In this document: positions 1 to 13,300 of the stretch, piece by piece
Layout of the letters: every line of letters starts with the position of its first letter
Numbering within the stretch: the first letter of the stretch is position 1
Assembly: GCF_037975245.1 (NCBI RefSeq)
Contig: NC_092563.1
Span: 21,107,594-21,171,593, forward strand
Reading direction: 5' to 3'
DNA length: 64,000 bases
Source: Apostichopus japonicus
Lineage: Eukaryota > Echinodermata > Holothuroidea > Aspidochirotida > Stichopodidae
Notes under the pieces: generated by a model
What the model saw: the letters and a program-made list of their open reading frames with translations, nothing else
Told to the model about the DNA's origin: nothing
Databases searched by the model: none
Position numbers and translations under genes: made by a program

Positions 1-3000
1 TTTTTAATCTATAGTTATAGATTGGTCTGCCCAAATTGCAAACAGTTTTGAATTTAATTTCTTTTCTACGAAATTGAACAATAAAGGATTCAAAAGTTTG
101 CGTCCAAAATACTCAATGTGTGTTCACATCTACCCTCCCCCCCCAGAACACCGACGTGGTTTTCAAGGTATCATTATAAAATAAGCGAAATTTAAACTGA
201 ATACAAAGAACAAATGTCCTCCAAATGGTTGTATACGGTAAATGGCTTGGGGTACTGCGTATATATGCCTACGCTATAAATAATTTGTTATGTATGCGGT
301 GACGTGATACATACAACTCAAAATTAACAGTATACATTTAAACATAACCATATAAAAAAAAGTATAAATTCCCTCTGTATATGAATATTATTTAATTGAA
401 CAAAAATCAAGTTGTAATGGATGTGGATAATATGGATTTGGATAATATTTGGTTGCAACTTAATATGCAGTCTCTACAAGGTATATAAGGCAAATTCCTT
501 TACCCCGGACAAACTCGACAAACGGTATTATTAGTTTCAAGAAACGGTTACAACCAATCAAAAACGACACAGGCTTCAACGCAAATGGTTAAATCATTTG
601 ACAAAATACAAATTGCTACGTTTGTTTCAATCAACGTTTTTACCATAAAAAAATAAATAAATATAATACCATATTCAAAGCTGTTACCCAAATATGGAAT
701 GGAATATTTTACAAATTCGAACCCATGTCATCGGTTATTGTACTCAACTCGGTGAAACTGAAAAATATCTTCTTTTTTCTTCTAATTTCTTGTTTTATTT
801 CCAGAATGTAAAACAATGTGTTCTTCTATGCAGCGTTCTATAATTATGTAACCTGTACTTAGTATTCAAATGATATAGGTCGTTACAAGAAACACTTTGC
901 TAGAACGCTAGAAACAAAATCTGCTCTTATCTTCGTCTATTTTCCCTGCAATGTTTTGCCGGCATAAACAGCAATTCTGGTGAATGTATTTTGTCAACTT
1001 ACTCTACTATAAGTAAGCTGAAAATGTCACAAGCATACATATATGTGCATACATGTTAACTATATAGTCAAGTCAAGCTATACACAATATAGTATTTATA
1101 GTCCAGGCCAAAATAGTGTTGCCTATACTCTTTATACTATATATATATATAGGCTATTGTTTACAACGGTACCCTACTGCACACTTTTCTATTGATCATA
1201 TGCTAAGTAATCTTACCTGTGTTTACACGTGGTGCCTGTAACGGCCCCTATGGTGGTAGGTCTTGACTCAAGTAAATATCCAGTTTATACAATTTATGAA
1301 GCACGTCTCTCGGAGGTAAATTTCCAACGCACGAAAATATTTTAAAAAATCCTTCCTGTACAACCAAGACAGTCATAAAATATATAAACGTGTGTATACC
1401 AAAAAAAAAAATCTACAAATCTTTACATGACTAAAGGATCAGTAATATATCCAAGATAAATCCAAAACTGAAAGTGACGTATTCTTTCGTCGAAGTACTA
1501 TTGTCCAAATAGAAAAAAGGAAGAATGAGGGACTAAAAGAAACGAGGAAAAATAACGAGTCCTGACTACATCCTGTTAACGATAATCGTGGTTTGTACAC
1601 ATGATATATGCACTGCCGCAGACAGGGCTTCTGACACTGTTATATTGTTCCAATCGAGTCACTTTATTCTAATATACAAATGTTTGTTTAAGCGGTGGTG
1701 TTGCAACCCTGGACGCCTTGATATATATATTTACTTACAATATAAAGCAAGCTATGGGATCACTCTGGCGTCAACAGGGGCATATAGCTCTTTTTGGGTT
1801 GTTGTTGTGTGTGTGTGGTTTTTTTTTGGCCTGGTGCCGCAGTATATAGACTACCACCATATATATATATATAAATATATATATATAGTGAATAAGTGGG
1901 TGACAACGACGGCATGCACGGGAAAAAAATGATATAAGCTTTCAAGTTTTCCTTCTATAAATGAAGAATGCACCAGTAAGATACCTTTCGTAGAGAAATG
2001 CTGAGCTCCATTTGGAAAGGAAGCTAAAACATAAAACTGGTACACAATATGTTTGTTCGCGTTTAAATACACAAAACAGAGCGATTGCGTTGGAAAAAAT
2101 AAAATGAACACATTCACACAGCAACTCTGGCTTACACATACACTGCTTTCAAATCATGCATATGTTGTTTTGTCGATCAAAACAGAACAATTATCAGTGC
2201 AGCCGCGATGATACGGTTGGCTAGTGAAGAAAAATAGATCGTAGCTGAACCTCGGCATTTGACTTCTCGTATGGGACTAGATTGGCTTTTTGCTTATTAC
2301 AAACTGTGAGCGAACCTTGTTTTGGCACCGGAAACCCCTAAATCGACGACGTACGTATTTTGATTGTAAGGGTTTCAACAGAGGGCAGTGGCGCGTGGCA
2401 AAAGCTACGCGAGTCTCTGATTGGTAATTCTCTCAAAGGGTTTGCTCTGATTGGTCAAAGATCGATAAGAGCGCGATGAAAAAGTGTGCCTAATCAAACT
2501 TCCCATGCGACAATACACTATACAAACCGCACACAAACACGTTCACTATAGTATATATATGGGAGAGACGAGTTGTCAGCAAAACTTGACATATTTTTCG
2601 GGAGGGGAGGGAGGGGGGGGGGGGGGCAGATTTTACTTTCTAGTGTTCTGACATGAGACTCTTGACTTCAATAGGTATGAAATGCGACGAATTTGATAGG
2701 AAATAATCACCGAGTTGAGTCAATAAACTGATTAGAAAAAAAAGGAGAGAGAGAGAAAACAAAACAAGTCAACATTAGCACAGGTGTATAGGACTTTTAT
2801 CTGACGGTATGTAACACACTACCTTTTCGTTTGCTAAGCGCGTTTGCTAAACGAATTGTTTCCAAGATGTAATCTCTTTAGCCTTTTTGTTAATCTTTGG
2901 GGCAGTCAACCTTCAGTTTATAAAGAACAATCCGCTCAAATACTAGCACATAGACCTACTCTATACACCCCTACTCCACCTCTCTTTACGCTGAGATCGA

Positions 3001-6000
3001 ACCGGGATAGCTTTTACCTGTTACCGTGTGGCATTGTAACTTGTCAACTGAGAGAAGGGGGAAATTAATACCCAGCTTTAATGATCTGTAAATAAATAGG
3101 GCTGGCTATATATTTCCCTTCTCATGTCACAAATGGAAAATATTATAAGTAGAACAAAATATATTAGGTCGTTCCCTTTCTGTATAAGTTATAACGTTGT
3201 TTTGCTACGAATGAACCATATACCGTCCAAAGAACTTGAAAACTGTGGGTGCAGGACAGGGCGGGGTGGGCAAATTTGTCAAAAGACAAAATATACTGTG
3301 GCAGTTGGATAAAAAAAAGGTTATTTTTCGTGGTGAGACCACGTTAACGTACTGTTAAAAGAAATTATGTTCCATAGTTTGGCATTCGTTAAAAACGAAA
3401 TAAACCCTCGTATTTTGCAAGAGACATGCACGTTGCTACAGTAATATTCTTCTAATACGATACATCTGTTAAATAAGTATAGTCAGAGAAAAGTTTCCAG
3501 GAATTTGAGGATGTTTCTCAATTAATTTTCATCCCGAACTATATATGTTGGCGTACATATTGCATGTATGTGGTTGCTTTTGATCGAGGGCGTATCACTT
3601 GTAGCCACATTGATAAATAACTGTTAGGCTATATACGAAGTACAAGCCTAATAATTGTTGGTCGTGTTAGTTCTCGGCATGGTGAGATTCCTTTCCTTGA
3701 ACCTTAACACTATACTGCACGGCGAAACCATTATGAAATAAGACGAAATAAATGGTTGCAAAAACAACTGGCAATGTTCTGGCTTGCTGGTAAAAAATTG
3801 CAACTATAATACTCATTATTTTTTTTTTTAATTCCTTCCATAGGTATACCGAACAGTCGCGGAACTGGTACTACTATAAAGTGCCAATTGTGTCTAAGTC
3901 AATGTAGACACTGACATGCCAGGACAATTCGAAAAGTCTGGCTGAACAATACAGGATACTAATCCAAAGGGATGCATAATCGTCTAACATAAAATGGGTT
4001 TTTCGAAATAAACACTGTAGGTGTAAGTAAAAAGGTTTTCATAAAGGTTTTATCAGGATGAAAACGGATTTTCGTTGTCAAATTCATTGAAAATTAGAAC
4101 GGTGTCACTTTCGTCTCAGCTATGTAAACTCTGGAAACATAGTTCGGAGTAAGACGATGACGTTTGCTGGTGTATGGATTACCACCAATGACGTCATAGG
4201 AAGGGCGAGGCCAGTAAATTCCCTTTAATATACAGCTAACAATAAGACATATATCATACCATGTTGGAAACAGTCTTCCCCTAAACTAGGGCTACGTTAC
4301 ACGCGTAATAAATCTCCTTGTAGGCCTACAAATATATATGCATACGTTCTCATATCCATTTTTTAGCATCGCAGCTTCTAATTAATATAAATTAACTTAC
4401 AGAACGATATGAAATAATTTACGTTAGTTCAAGGTTTTCTTTTTTGGGGATTTTCTTCTAAGATGCACGTTGAAAGTGACCCGGCCCACTTCACATCTCT
4501 GCCAGCAGGTTCATCCATTAGAATAGATCGGACACACACACACACACAATCTAAACATACAAGAACGTTAGGAAAAGTTAACGGAGGTTTGTATTGTTAA
4601 CTGGCTGAGGATCATTATGCTAACCGTTTTTAGACAAGGAAGTATATTTCAAAAAGGCATTGAATGGTGGTACAATACCTGGAAAATTGCTAAACAACAG
4701 GCTGCCTTAACCTTTAATGAACAGCCGTTTAATCAGGTTTTATGTTAAAATGATAATGATCTCATTTGAAAGGTCACGTGAGGATAAACATATACATAAC
4801 TGTACATTGTACGGAAGGGTATCGCTACCACTTTTTGAAGTTTCATGAAAAGGTTTTATACTAATTTCGAAAATTCACTTTATAAATTCGACGAAACTGT
4901 TGCAAATTTTGGAAGTCCCCTCCCCCCCCCCCCCCTTCTGAGTGGTAGCAGTACGCTTGTCGCAAGGCTTTAGATATCTGGTTGAGAAATTACTGCAAAA
5001 ATGCAGTAATAAAGTTTCTTTCCAAGCGGTATGGCGAGAAAATGTCACTGCTGAGAACTTAATTAGAGCAAGGATCGTGCTTGAAAACAAACTTCAATTT
5101 ATCAACGACAGAAGACAACCTCCGGCGTTGTCCAGCCGTGAACCTCAAAGTTACCGCCACCTGCACATATTTGGAATTTGCAATATATATTTCTTTCCTC
5201 TGTTATCTGTCACTACTGACTACGTTTTACAAGAAAAATGAAACTTTTGGTGATCTTAACAATTACGCACGTTTTAGCCTTCAAATAAAAAACTGCAGTC
5301 GATATTTTCTCGTTTACCTGGAAAGTCTATCTGATGTTAATGTTAACCTGGCTTAATGATTTTATTGGCTGTCAAGTTTAAAGTAACACTACGTAATTAG
5401 TAAATACTTGGAACGTTGCAGACTATATCTAAATAGATCATAGTATAATTGTAAACCTTTAAAATTACGCTTCGCAATGTTATATAGGTTTTTGAGAACT
5501 TCTAGAGGAATTTCAATCTTAGATTGAAATGTTACATTTCGATTTCTCGTAAGTGCCAACTGCATCATTTGGTCCGTAACGCTCTATACGCATGTAGATG
5601 CAAATCAAAGCTCTCAACGACTCTATGCAGGTATAATTCGATTTGGGTTTTTTTTATGTAGAGTAAAACGGTGAGGTGATTGAAATGTACATTCTTTCTT
5701 GAGCTATAATTAGATTGAGTAAACATTTAGTTCCAATTGGTTCGATTAAAAGGTATTCAATCGTTCAATTAATAGAGTACATGGGGAAAATGTTAATGGA
5801 AAATGAAAGTTTTTTATTTTTCGACTGTATATAGGTTTGACTATACTTCTTTCTCTTAACTTATAGTTCAATTTAGTAACAAAGTATAATTCCGTTCGTA
5901 TAACTGAAATGACATAAATAACATATTTCAGGCATTTTGTGATGATTCTGGGGGTTGTGTGACGTCAATAATTCCAATAAAAACTCATCAACTTAATCAA

Positions 6001-6705
6001 CTATTCGAGATTCAGTTCTAATATCATTGCTATACACACTTTAAAGTATAATATATTTGTTTCATAGCATTGCACTACACGCTTAAAAGTATAATAAATG
6101 TATCATATATAGTTCTTATGCACTCATCATACAGCTTTAAGGTCCTTAACAAAATGACTCCCATGACAGTATATATGCTGTTTAATCGATTCAGAACCTT
6201 ATATAGGTATATACCTTCATTTTCCATAACCTTGAGGAATCTATATTTAAAACAAAGCATCAAGATACCACATATTGATTATAGAAACAGTCAAACTTTT
6301 ATATTAGCTCGTAACATATTTTAAAAAGGGAGAGAAATTATAGTAATGGAAACAAAATTATATAAAGATACTCTTGATCTTTATTCATGTTTTTTACAAC
6401 GCTATATACTTGTTATACGTTTACTCCACTCGGTAAGATGTTCTTCTTATCGATTTCATGTTTTTCATTCATTTTACAAAGTCGAGTATAAAGAGAACAT
6501 GTCAGTTTTAATCATTCGATGTTATTTTGAGCGGTACGTTCACAACTATATAGGACTAACCAACAGTATATACAAATGATCTCCGTATTAGATCACTGAT
6601 CCACACAGTAGCAAAAAAATATATATATCGTTGTCTTGAACTTTGAAAACTATATTTAAAGCAGCAGTTTTGCTTTTTTGGTCAACAAATTTTACCAAAT
6701 ATATC
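1..6705. other. No gene seen: AT-rich intergenic sequence
   Basis: Only short chance open frames. Visible items are the possible promoter-like cluster near 2.4-2.6 kb, a G-rich run (2599-2626), a (CA)n near 4535, a C14 run (4922-4935), a perfect CRE-like TGACGTCA near 4190 and a small hairpin near 5515 (ATTTCAATC/GATTGAAAT). Confidence 0.7.
2415..2565. promoter_or_regulatory. Paired CCAAT boxes and TATA-like sequence
   Basis: Two CTGATTGGT motifs (inverted CCAAT) lie about 29 bp apart near 2417 and 2446, followed about 100 bp later by GTATATATATGGG. The arrangement resembles a metazoan promoter, but no supported transcript or coding exon follows. TATA-like words are common in this AT-rich DNA. 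Confidence 0.2.
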
Positions 6706-7030
6706 TAAGTATTGGCACCCGCCTATTTGTCAGACGATCTGTCCTTCCAGGTCAATACTCCTTATACCTTGCGTTCTAGCAATACACTCACTCTCACTGT
6801 TCCCAGAACTAAACTGAAAACCTATGGCGACCGTGCCTTTCCATCAGCCGGGCCCAAGCTCTGGAATGGTCTGCCCATATCTGTGCGGAGTTCTCCCACT
6901 CTCAGTCAGTTCAAGTCTTGTTTGAAGACTCATTTTTTCAAGTTGGCGTTCTATTAGGGTTGTACAGCGCTATTGAATACTTCGTAGATTTTAGCGCATT
7001 ATAAGTTCATTATTATTTATTATTAAGTAT
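6706..7030 (+). mobile_element. 3' fragment of CR1/L2-like non-LTR retrotransposon
   Basis: An open stretch from about 6709 to the TAG at 6955-6957 encodes the very C-terminus of a reverse-transcriptase ORF2. It includes PYTLRSS, then VPRTKLKTYGDRAF, then GPKLWNGLPISVRS, and finishes FKSCLKTHFFKLAFY. The order 'RS..., P(R)T..YG.RAF, A(A/G)P.LWN.LP..(I/V)R...S...FK..LKT..F' is the well-known tail of LINE ORF2 proteins in many animals. Downstream, TACAGCGCTATTGAAT and TTTAGCGCATTATAAG followed by ATT-rich sequence resemble the 3' untranslated end and tail of CR1/L2-type elements. It is 5'-truncated: an in-frame TAA lies just before the fragment, and there is no RT catalytic core. It is inactive debris. 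Confidence 0.82.
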
Positions 7031-10000
7031 TACTTAAAATAAGATCACAACCAATCAATTAAGGACACCCTTCGTTCATATTTCTGTAACGTGAGATTCC
7101 CACGTGACACATGAAAAGGGCAATTTTGGAAAATATGAAAGAAATTGTGACTTTTGAAATGAAACCTGCTAAAGCTAAATGAACTACCTTACATTGTTAA
7201 TATTTTTCGTCATCGAATAATATTGAAATATTTATCAATATCAACTATACTGGCATCCTAATATATGCGTTATGCTGGATCAGTCCAGATATTTCAAATA
7301 TTTTATAAGACGAATATTTCGGAACTCACAAAATAGACTATTTGCAAAAAGGGTCTGATTTAAGCAATGTCCATATTTGGAAGGACTATATACAACACAT
7401 TACCATGAACAATTTAATATAATATAATGTTGTAATAAATCGGAAGGAAACATAAATTCATAAACCAATGGTACCCTTGGTCTTCCAACCCTTAACTGAT
7501 TCATTATTACCAAGGTCATTTTTCTGTATATATCTCTTTCATTTTTATTTAATTATTTAAATTTATTTCCTTAATTGAATTTTTAGTTGTGATTCATATT
7601 ACTGTATGATTTGTTACCTAATTACTGTAGTTCTTTAATTGAGGTGGGGAAGTAAAAAATAAATGAAAAATAAATGAAAAAAAATGCGGTGTGGTTTATG
7701 TCATTCTTTATACATATATACAGGTATAAAGAAATGGAATGGCTGATGGGCCATTACTATATATAGTATTTCCCAATAGAGAGCAGGATAGATTCATGTG
7801 CCTTTAAGCCCTTTAGCAATGATTCCTCCAGTTCTTGTCTAAAATAAGTTATTTCATTATGTTACCATTTTTGTTTACTATTCCCTGTACCTTTTTGTTT
7901 TTGTTGATAGTGGACTCAGAAATCACTGACTTCAGCTGAATAGACAATTTATTTCAGTTTAGGTTATCGCACTATACCGACATAAATGCTGACACGCATC
8001 ATCAACATGCACACAATATAATACCATGATACAGCTATTGAGAATTGGTAGAAAATAGCTATTCTTTCCACCAAAAAAAAATCTAACTGCTAATGGAATG
8101 AGGTGAGGTGAGGTGATGGGGATGGACGTGAAGCAAACTATGGATACAAACTATTGATGGTTTGGTTGTAAAGATATTATAAAAACACTATATTCCTTCA
8201 GTTGTGAATCTAAAAATTTGAAGTGGGGAAGGAGGGACGGTAGAATCTAGCGTGGTTTGGTTCAGCGAGTAAGACGGGTGGACTAAAGAAAAATCATTTT
8301 TGTCTCTTTGGAAAGGATACAAACTTTTCCATTGCGGTTGAACGTTTTCGGTGGCCCCATCACATATATATGGATGTTTTTATTACAATACGTGTAGCCC
8401 CAAATCTCCTTACTTGTATAGGTTGGGCTACCAAATAACTACAGGTTCGCAGCAGCGAGGGCATGCTTACCGTCAAAAGAAAGCCAGATTTTTTTCCTTA
8501 GCGTCTATTGCTATTCATCCCGAATTGAATGGAGATTAAGTAGCCCGGGGCTGTGTACTGGTGAGATTCGAAGCCCCCACGGCTCAGCTCCTGTGCCGAA
8601 GTCAGCTTTTGATAACGGCATGTCGGTATCAAAACATATTTTCTTGAAAGTTTGCCAGGGAGGGAAATGATTTCATATATTTACCACACATGGACGAGCA
8701 ATGGGCAAGGAGTGTGGGAACGGTGTTCTTAAAAGCGGCTTTATTATGTACTCAGGAATGTATTGGTGAATAGTAATTGCATTGTCAAAGTCATAATGTC
8801 AGCGACACAAAACAAACTTTGCGACACCGATAGGTGAGGCTTACAGGCCCCGCAAACAACCTCACTGAAAGAGATATCCTCAAAATGGCTGAATACACAC
8901 ACAGACACACACCCAGACACAGGAACACATACGGTGTCTACAGACTGCTACGGTGCAAACCGGATATTATGTGCAGTAGATGTTGAGAGTGCAACGCCCA
9001 GCACGCATGCGCGAACGAGATGTGACAAGCAACTTAAGCAAGTATATCAGTATTAGTTATTTATATCAACCATGGTAGTGGCACAGGGGTTGAAAGTCGA
9101 ACCATAACTGCACTTAATATAAAAAAAAAATTAGCAGAAAGAAATGACAAAAAGAAAGGACTATATATGTTAGAGGAAATTAATTTCAATTAACACTAAA
9201 TTTGGTCAGCTATTGTCATCAAGGTTGTTATCAGTTTTACTATCTACCGGTTCCGATCTTTTCATAATCTACTTCTAAACTCATCTTTATATGATTCGTC
9301 TCAAACTACAAGAAGAAACAGAAAAAAATACGAACAAGATTAAAAGAGAAACAACTTATAAGACGGAAAGTTAAGACGAAGCTTGTATGGCTAACTGGTG
9401 AATTCCAAGAAATGGACCGAAATGCACAGTTTTCACCCAGATTAATAACATTTAATACGCATGCAGTAATCTCACCTTCTCCAATCCCACCCCCTCCCCC
9501 AATTTGAAAATTATTTTGTGCCATGCCATTGTCTCATCATATTTTGGCAATAATTTCTTTACACTGCTTTAACTCAATACCCAAGTTTCTTTATTCTTCT
9601 AATTCATCAATGTATTTCTACATAATAATGCAGCGTTCGTTGAGGAGTTTGCGTCTGAGGTAAAAGCACCTATTACCGTCCCCAATGTTATCATGATAAT
9701 AAAATCAAAATTCAAAATAAAGCTTATTGTATGTCATACCTGATTTTAAATAATGACGAAAATGCGATACGTCTTAACTTTTGATTTGATTTTTGTTTTG
9801 TCGATTTTACATATATTGCATGTTGTGTACCTATATACACTCCCCTAACAGAAGTGCCTATAGGCGACGAGCAATCGGTAAGCCTATAATTACCGTCTAG
9901 TATAGCGTTCCCTTTGGTGAAGCAAAATGTGTCATGAAATTGTTTTAATCTTATCAATTCCAATTTCTTATTTTGAGCAATATATACACGGTAAGTTTTC

Positions 10001-10310
10001 TAAACAAGGAGACCACACCCAAGCTACTGCTTCATTATTTATGTAGCAAAAGTATTTTGGGCGACAAATTTATCAGGAAAGAATTGGATCATTAATAATA
10101 TTACTCTCTATTTTGTAGCCATCTTTGGGTAACGGAAATAAAAGATGGAGAATGTCTTATAGATTCGCAGATCAACAGAAATCATCATATGGATCAATAA
10201 CGTGGCACATTCCCTAAAAATTCTGCAAAATGAAAAACAAAACAAAAAAGACTGGCAAAGAAAAATAATGCTAGCCCTATATAGTATGATATAATATATG
10301 TATATGTATG

Positions 10311-10382
<72 letters not shown>

Positions 10383-13300
10383 ATATACCCCTTCATCAAA
10401 GAGAGGCATTGTGAATGCTCAACCCATATACCATTCATCTTCGTTGTAACGAACCCAACCTTTTAACAACTTTTGTGACCTCAAAATTTATGTTAAAACT
10501 TCCTCATATATAGAACAAACACTCGAATCTCAAAATAAGGGAAAAGCAAGGAAGAAGGGCAAAAAAACTAAAGAAGATGAAACTGGGGTGCTTGGTTTTG
10601 ATCGACACTTGTATCCTTCTGGCGAATAGGAACTGCTCCTTTCATGGCTATTGTAACGTCACATGACATTTATTTGCCTCTATTGTCCGAGTGTACTAGC
10701 AATAGACTTTAATACGGCTTATCTCCCTGTAAATGTTACCCTGTCTTAATTCAGAGCCGTTACTTAATCGCAATTTTGTGGTCAGACAATGTTTGTAACA
10801 AAGACCCTTAAGGACACATCGCATTATGATGCTGTCTCCAGTGAGCTTTTTAATTCCATTTGACAGTTGACAGGAGGTTTGTCTGTTCACTCCCTCGGAA
10901 ATCTTTTCTCTCTTTCCTTTAACAGATTTCGGTATAGACTTCGTCTTTTTTTGTTGGTAATAGTGCATAAGGATATAAGAATGGGGCGTCCAACACCCTA
11001 TTATTACGAGACAAGAGCAGCCGTCCCGTAGTGATATACGGACTTTAATCACCCGCCTCTGGTTAACTCCAAATGTAAATGTTTTTAGTCTAATGGGTGT
11101 CTCTTCATAGCCGACTGAGATTGAACCTTTGACACACACAGACACACACACAAAAATGCCCAACGTTTTTGTTTGATAAGTAACTTCAGACTCCGGGAAA
11201 ATGATGTTAGATCATGGATTTGAAAGTGTACAGTTATGAAGGTTTCCAGTAGGCCTATTTCGTAAGGGAGAAATGTGAAACCTGACCAGATGTTTCGGAA
11301 ATTGAAAGAGGTGTTTTTATGTTTCTTGAGTGTAGAACGTTAACGACTTGAGAATGTCACATAGCGTCACAAATCCTTTAACAATTTAATTGTTTACTTT
11401 TATCGTGATTTGTATTTTCCTTTTCATAAGTGTTGTTATTTAGTAAATAGTTGTTGTTGCTATTATTCTTATCCTTATTCTTTTTTATTATCATTATTAT
11501 TATTGACATTTTAATGTATCAATATTAGCTACTTAAGTTGTCAGCAGGCAAGAAATAAGTACTTTCCTTTTGTCTGGTTGTATATACCTGTCCTATGGCT
11601 GCAAAGGATGCTAGCAACCCGTCAGTCACTCTGTGTACTTGCTTGTATGTGCCATGTTCCCCATGCAGTGTGTGTGTGGTACGTTGATATGTGCAGTGTG
11701 CTGCTTGTGTGTGGACATGCTATGCTCCACGTTCATATCTTCATACGATGAATGTTCTCATATAGGCCTATGCACAAGTGATGTATAATACGTGTAACGG
11801 TTAAACAAAATGGTTGATAATATAATATATCCAGGTTTATTTACACAGAATGACATATACAAACTTAGAACTTTTTAATGAGCAGCTTAATATTTTTTCC
11901 CTTGGTCAGTTCAGGTATTTTTTATTGCTTCAAGGTATAATTACTCAGTTTAGATGAATAGTCCAAGTCGCAAGTGCTTGTTCGTGCATTGAGATTCCAT
12001 ATGGCGGGATCCAATCTAAAAAAATTATCTTATGCAAAGTTCGACCTTGACAATTCAAGAATGTTCTTTCAGTACATAGCAGGGCTTGCTCGTAGAATCT
12101 CTAACCAACATACTTTGGTACTTGTTGAACTTATACCATAATGGGTAAAGTGTTTTTGTGCTATTGCACGCCTGGTCGATTCCCAACACCTCTAATGGGG
12201 CTGCAGCGAGTAGTCAGTTCAAAAACAAGGGCAAGTTTTTTTTTTATTATCGATGTATGTGTGTTTGTGTGTACCTCAAACACGAGTAAACGCGAGGGGG
12301 AAAAAAATCGTGAGTATTTTTGCGGCATCGCACCCCAAGATTTTTCTATTATAGAAAAACAACAGCACTGGTAAGAAAACAAATCGCCCCGTTGTGGTAT
12401 GGTAAGTCAACTCCGAACAATTGACGAGAAAACACGGGGACGACCAAGCATTGAGAAAGTCATCCTAAAGGGGGGGGGGGGGGCTGCTGGTTGGCCAAAA
12501 AAGTAAAAACTGTTGATGAGAGGGTCTTGTGCAGTAGAGGGTACCAATTGTTCGCTTTTTGATTGTAATTTCCGACCACTTACACTCACTGTAAAGCAAT
12601 TACTAGGAGGCGAATATTAGAAAGGCTTAATGAGAGGCAATAACTATTTTAGTGAGGCCATTTACAAGACATCGCTATATGCATTTGCAGACACGAGGTC
12701 TGAGAGACCACGTCTCCAGTGAAATCGTAAAGTTGACCGCACTTTTTGTAGGCAACTTGTTTGCGTTTCCACGGTTAACAACTACCGTGGCGTAGTGATA
12801 AGTCTTCGGTAGAATATACATGTATATATATATATATACTGTAAATAAAACATACCAGAGAAGGTGGTTATCGTTTACACCAAGTGAAATTATTCAATAT
12901 TTAGTTGTCACATATATGTCACGACCTTATTGTACACACTGGCTCTGTTACCCACGGTATAGATTAATACAACGGGACATTCTGAACCTGCTGTGAGTTT
13001 ATAAGTTTGCATCCCATTCCCATGATGCAATCGAGACCTAAGATATTCACAATCAAAATCTAAGTAAGTCTCAACGAAAGAAGAAGGAAGAAAAAAAAAA
13101 AAAAGGTTTTTGTCCCCTTCACACCTTGGTTATTTTGACCCCCTGTATCTGACATTTCCTGACGGGGAAGTTCAAATACCTTCTTCAAATATATACACAA
13201 CCAGTTTCTTATTTTCATTGAACACGTTAACTAACTAGACCAGGTCGTTAATTAAATTCCAGGTTTCTCTAGAATAACAGCCCACGAAAAGGAAGGTAAA

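Noticed and set aside
8430-8620. tRNA-like words (minus-strand GAGCTGAG...GTGG and GGCTTCGAATCTC)
   Set aside because: The A- and B-box-like words are only about 10 bp apart, too close for a tRNA or tRNA-derived SINE.
10696-11163. 155-codon minus-strand frame
   Set aside because: No recognised domain. Part is an antisense CA repeat (VCVSVCV), and composition looks random; a chance frame is likely.
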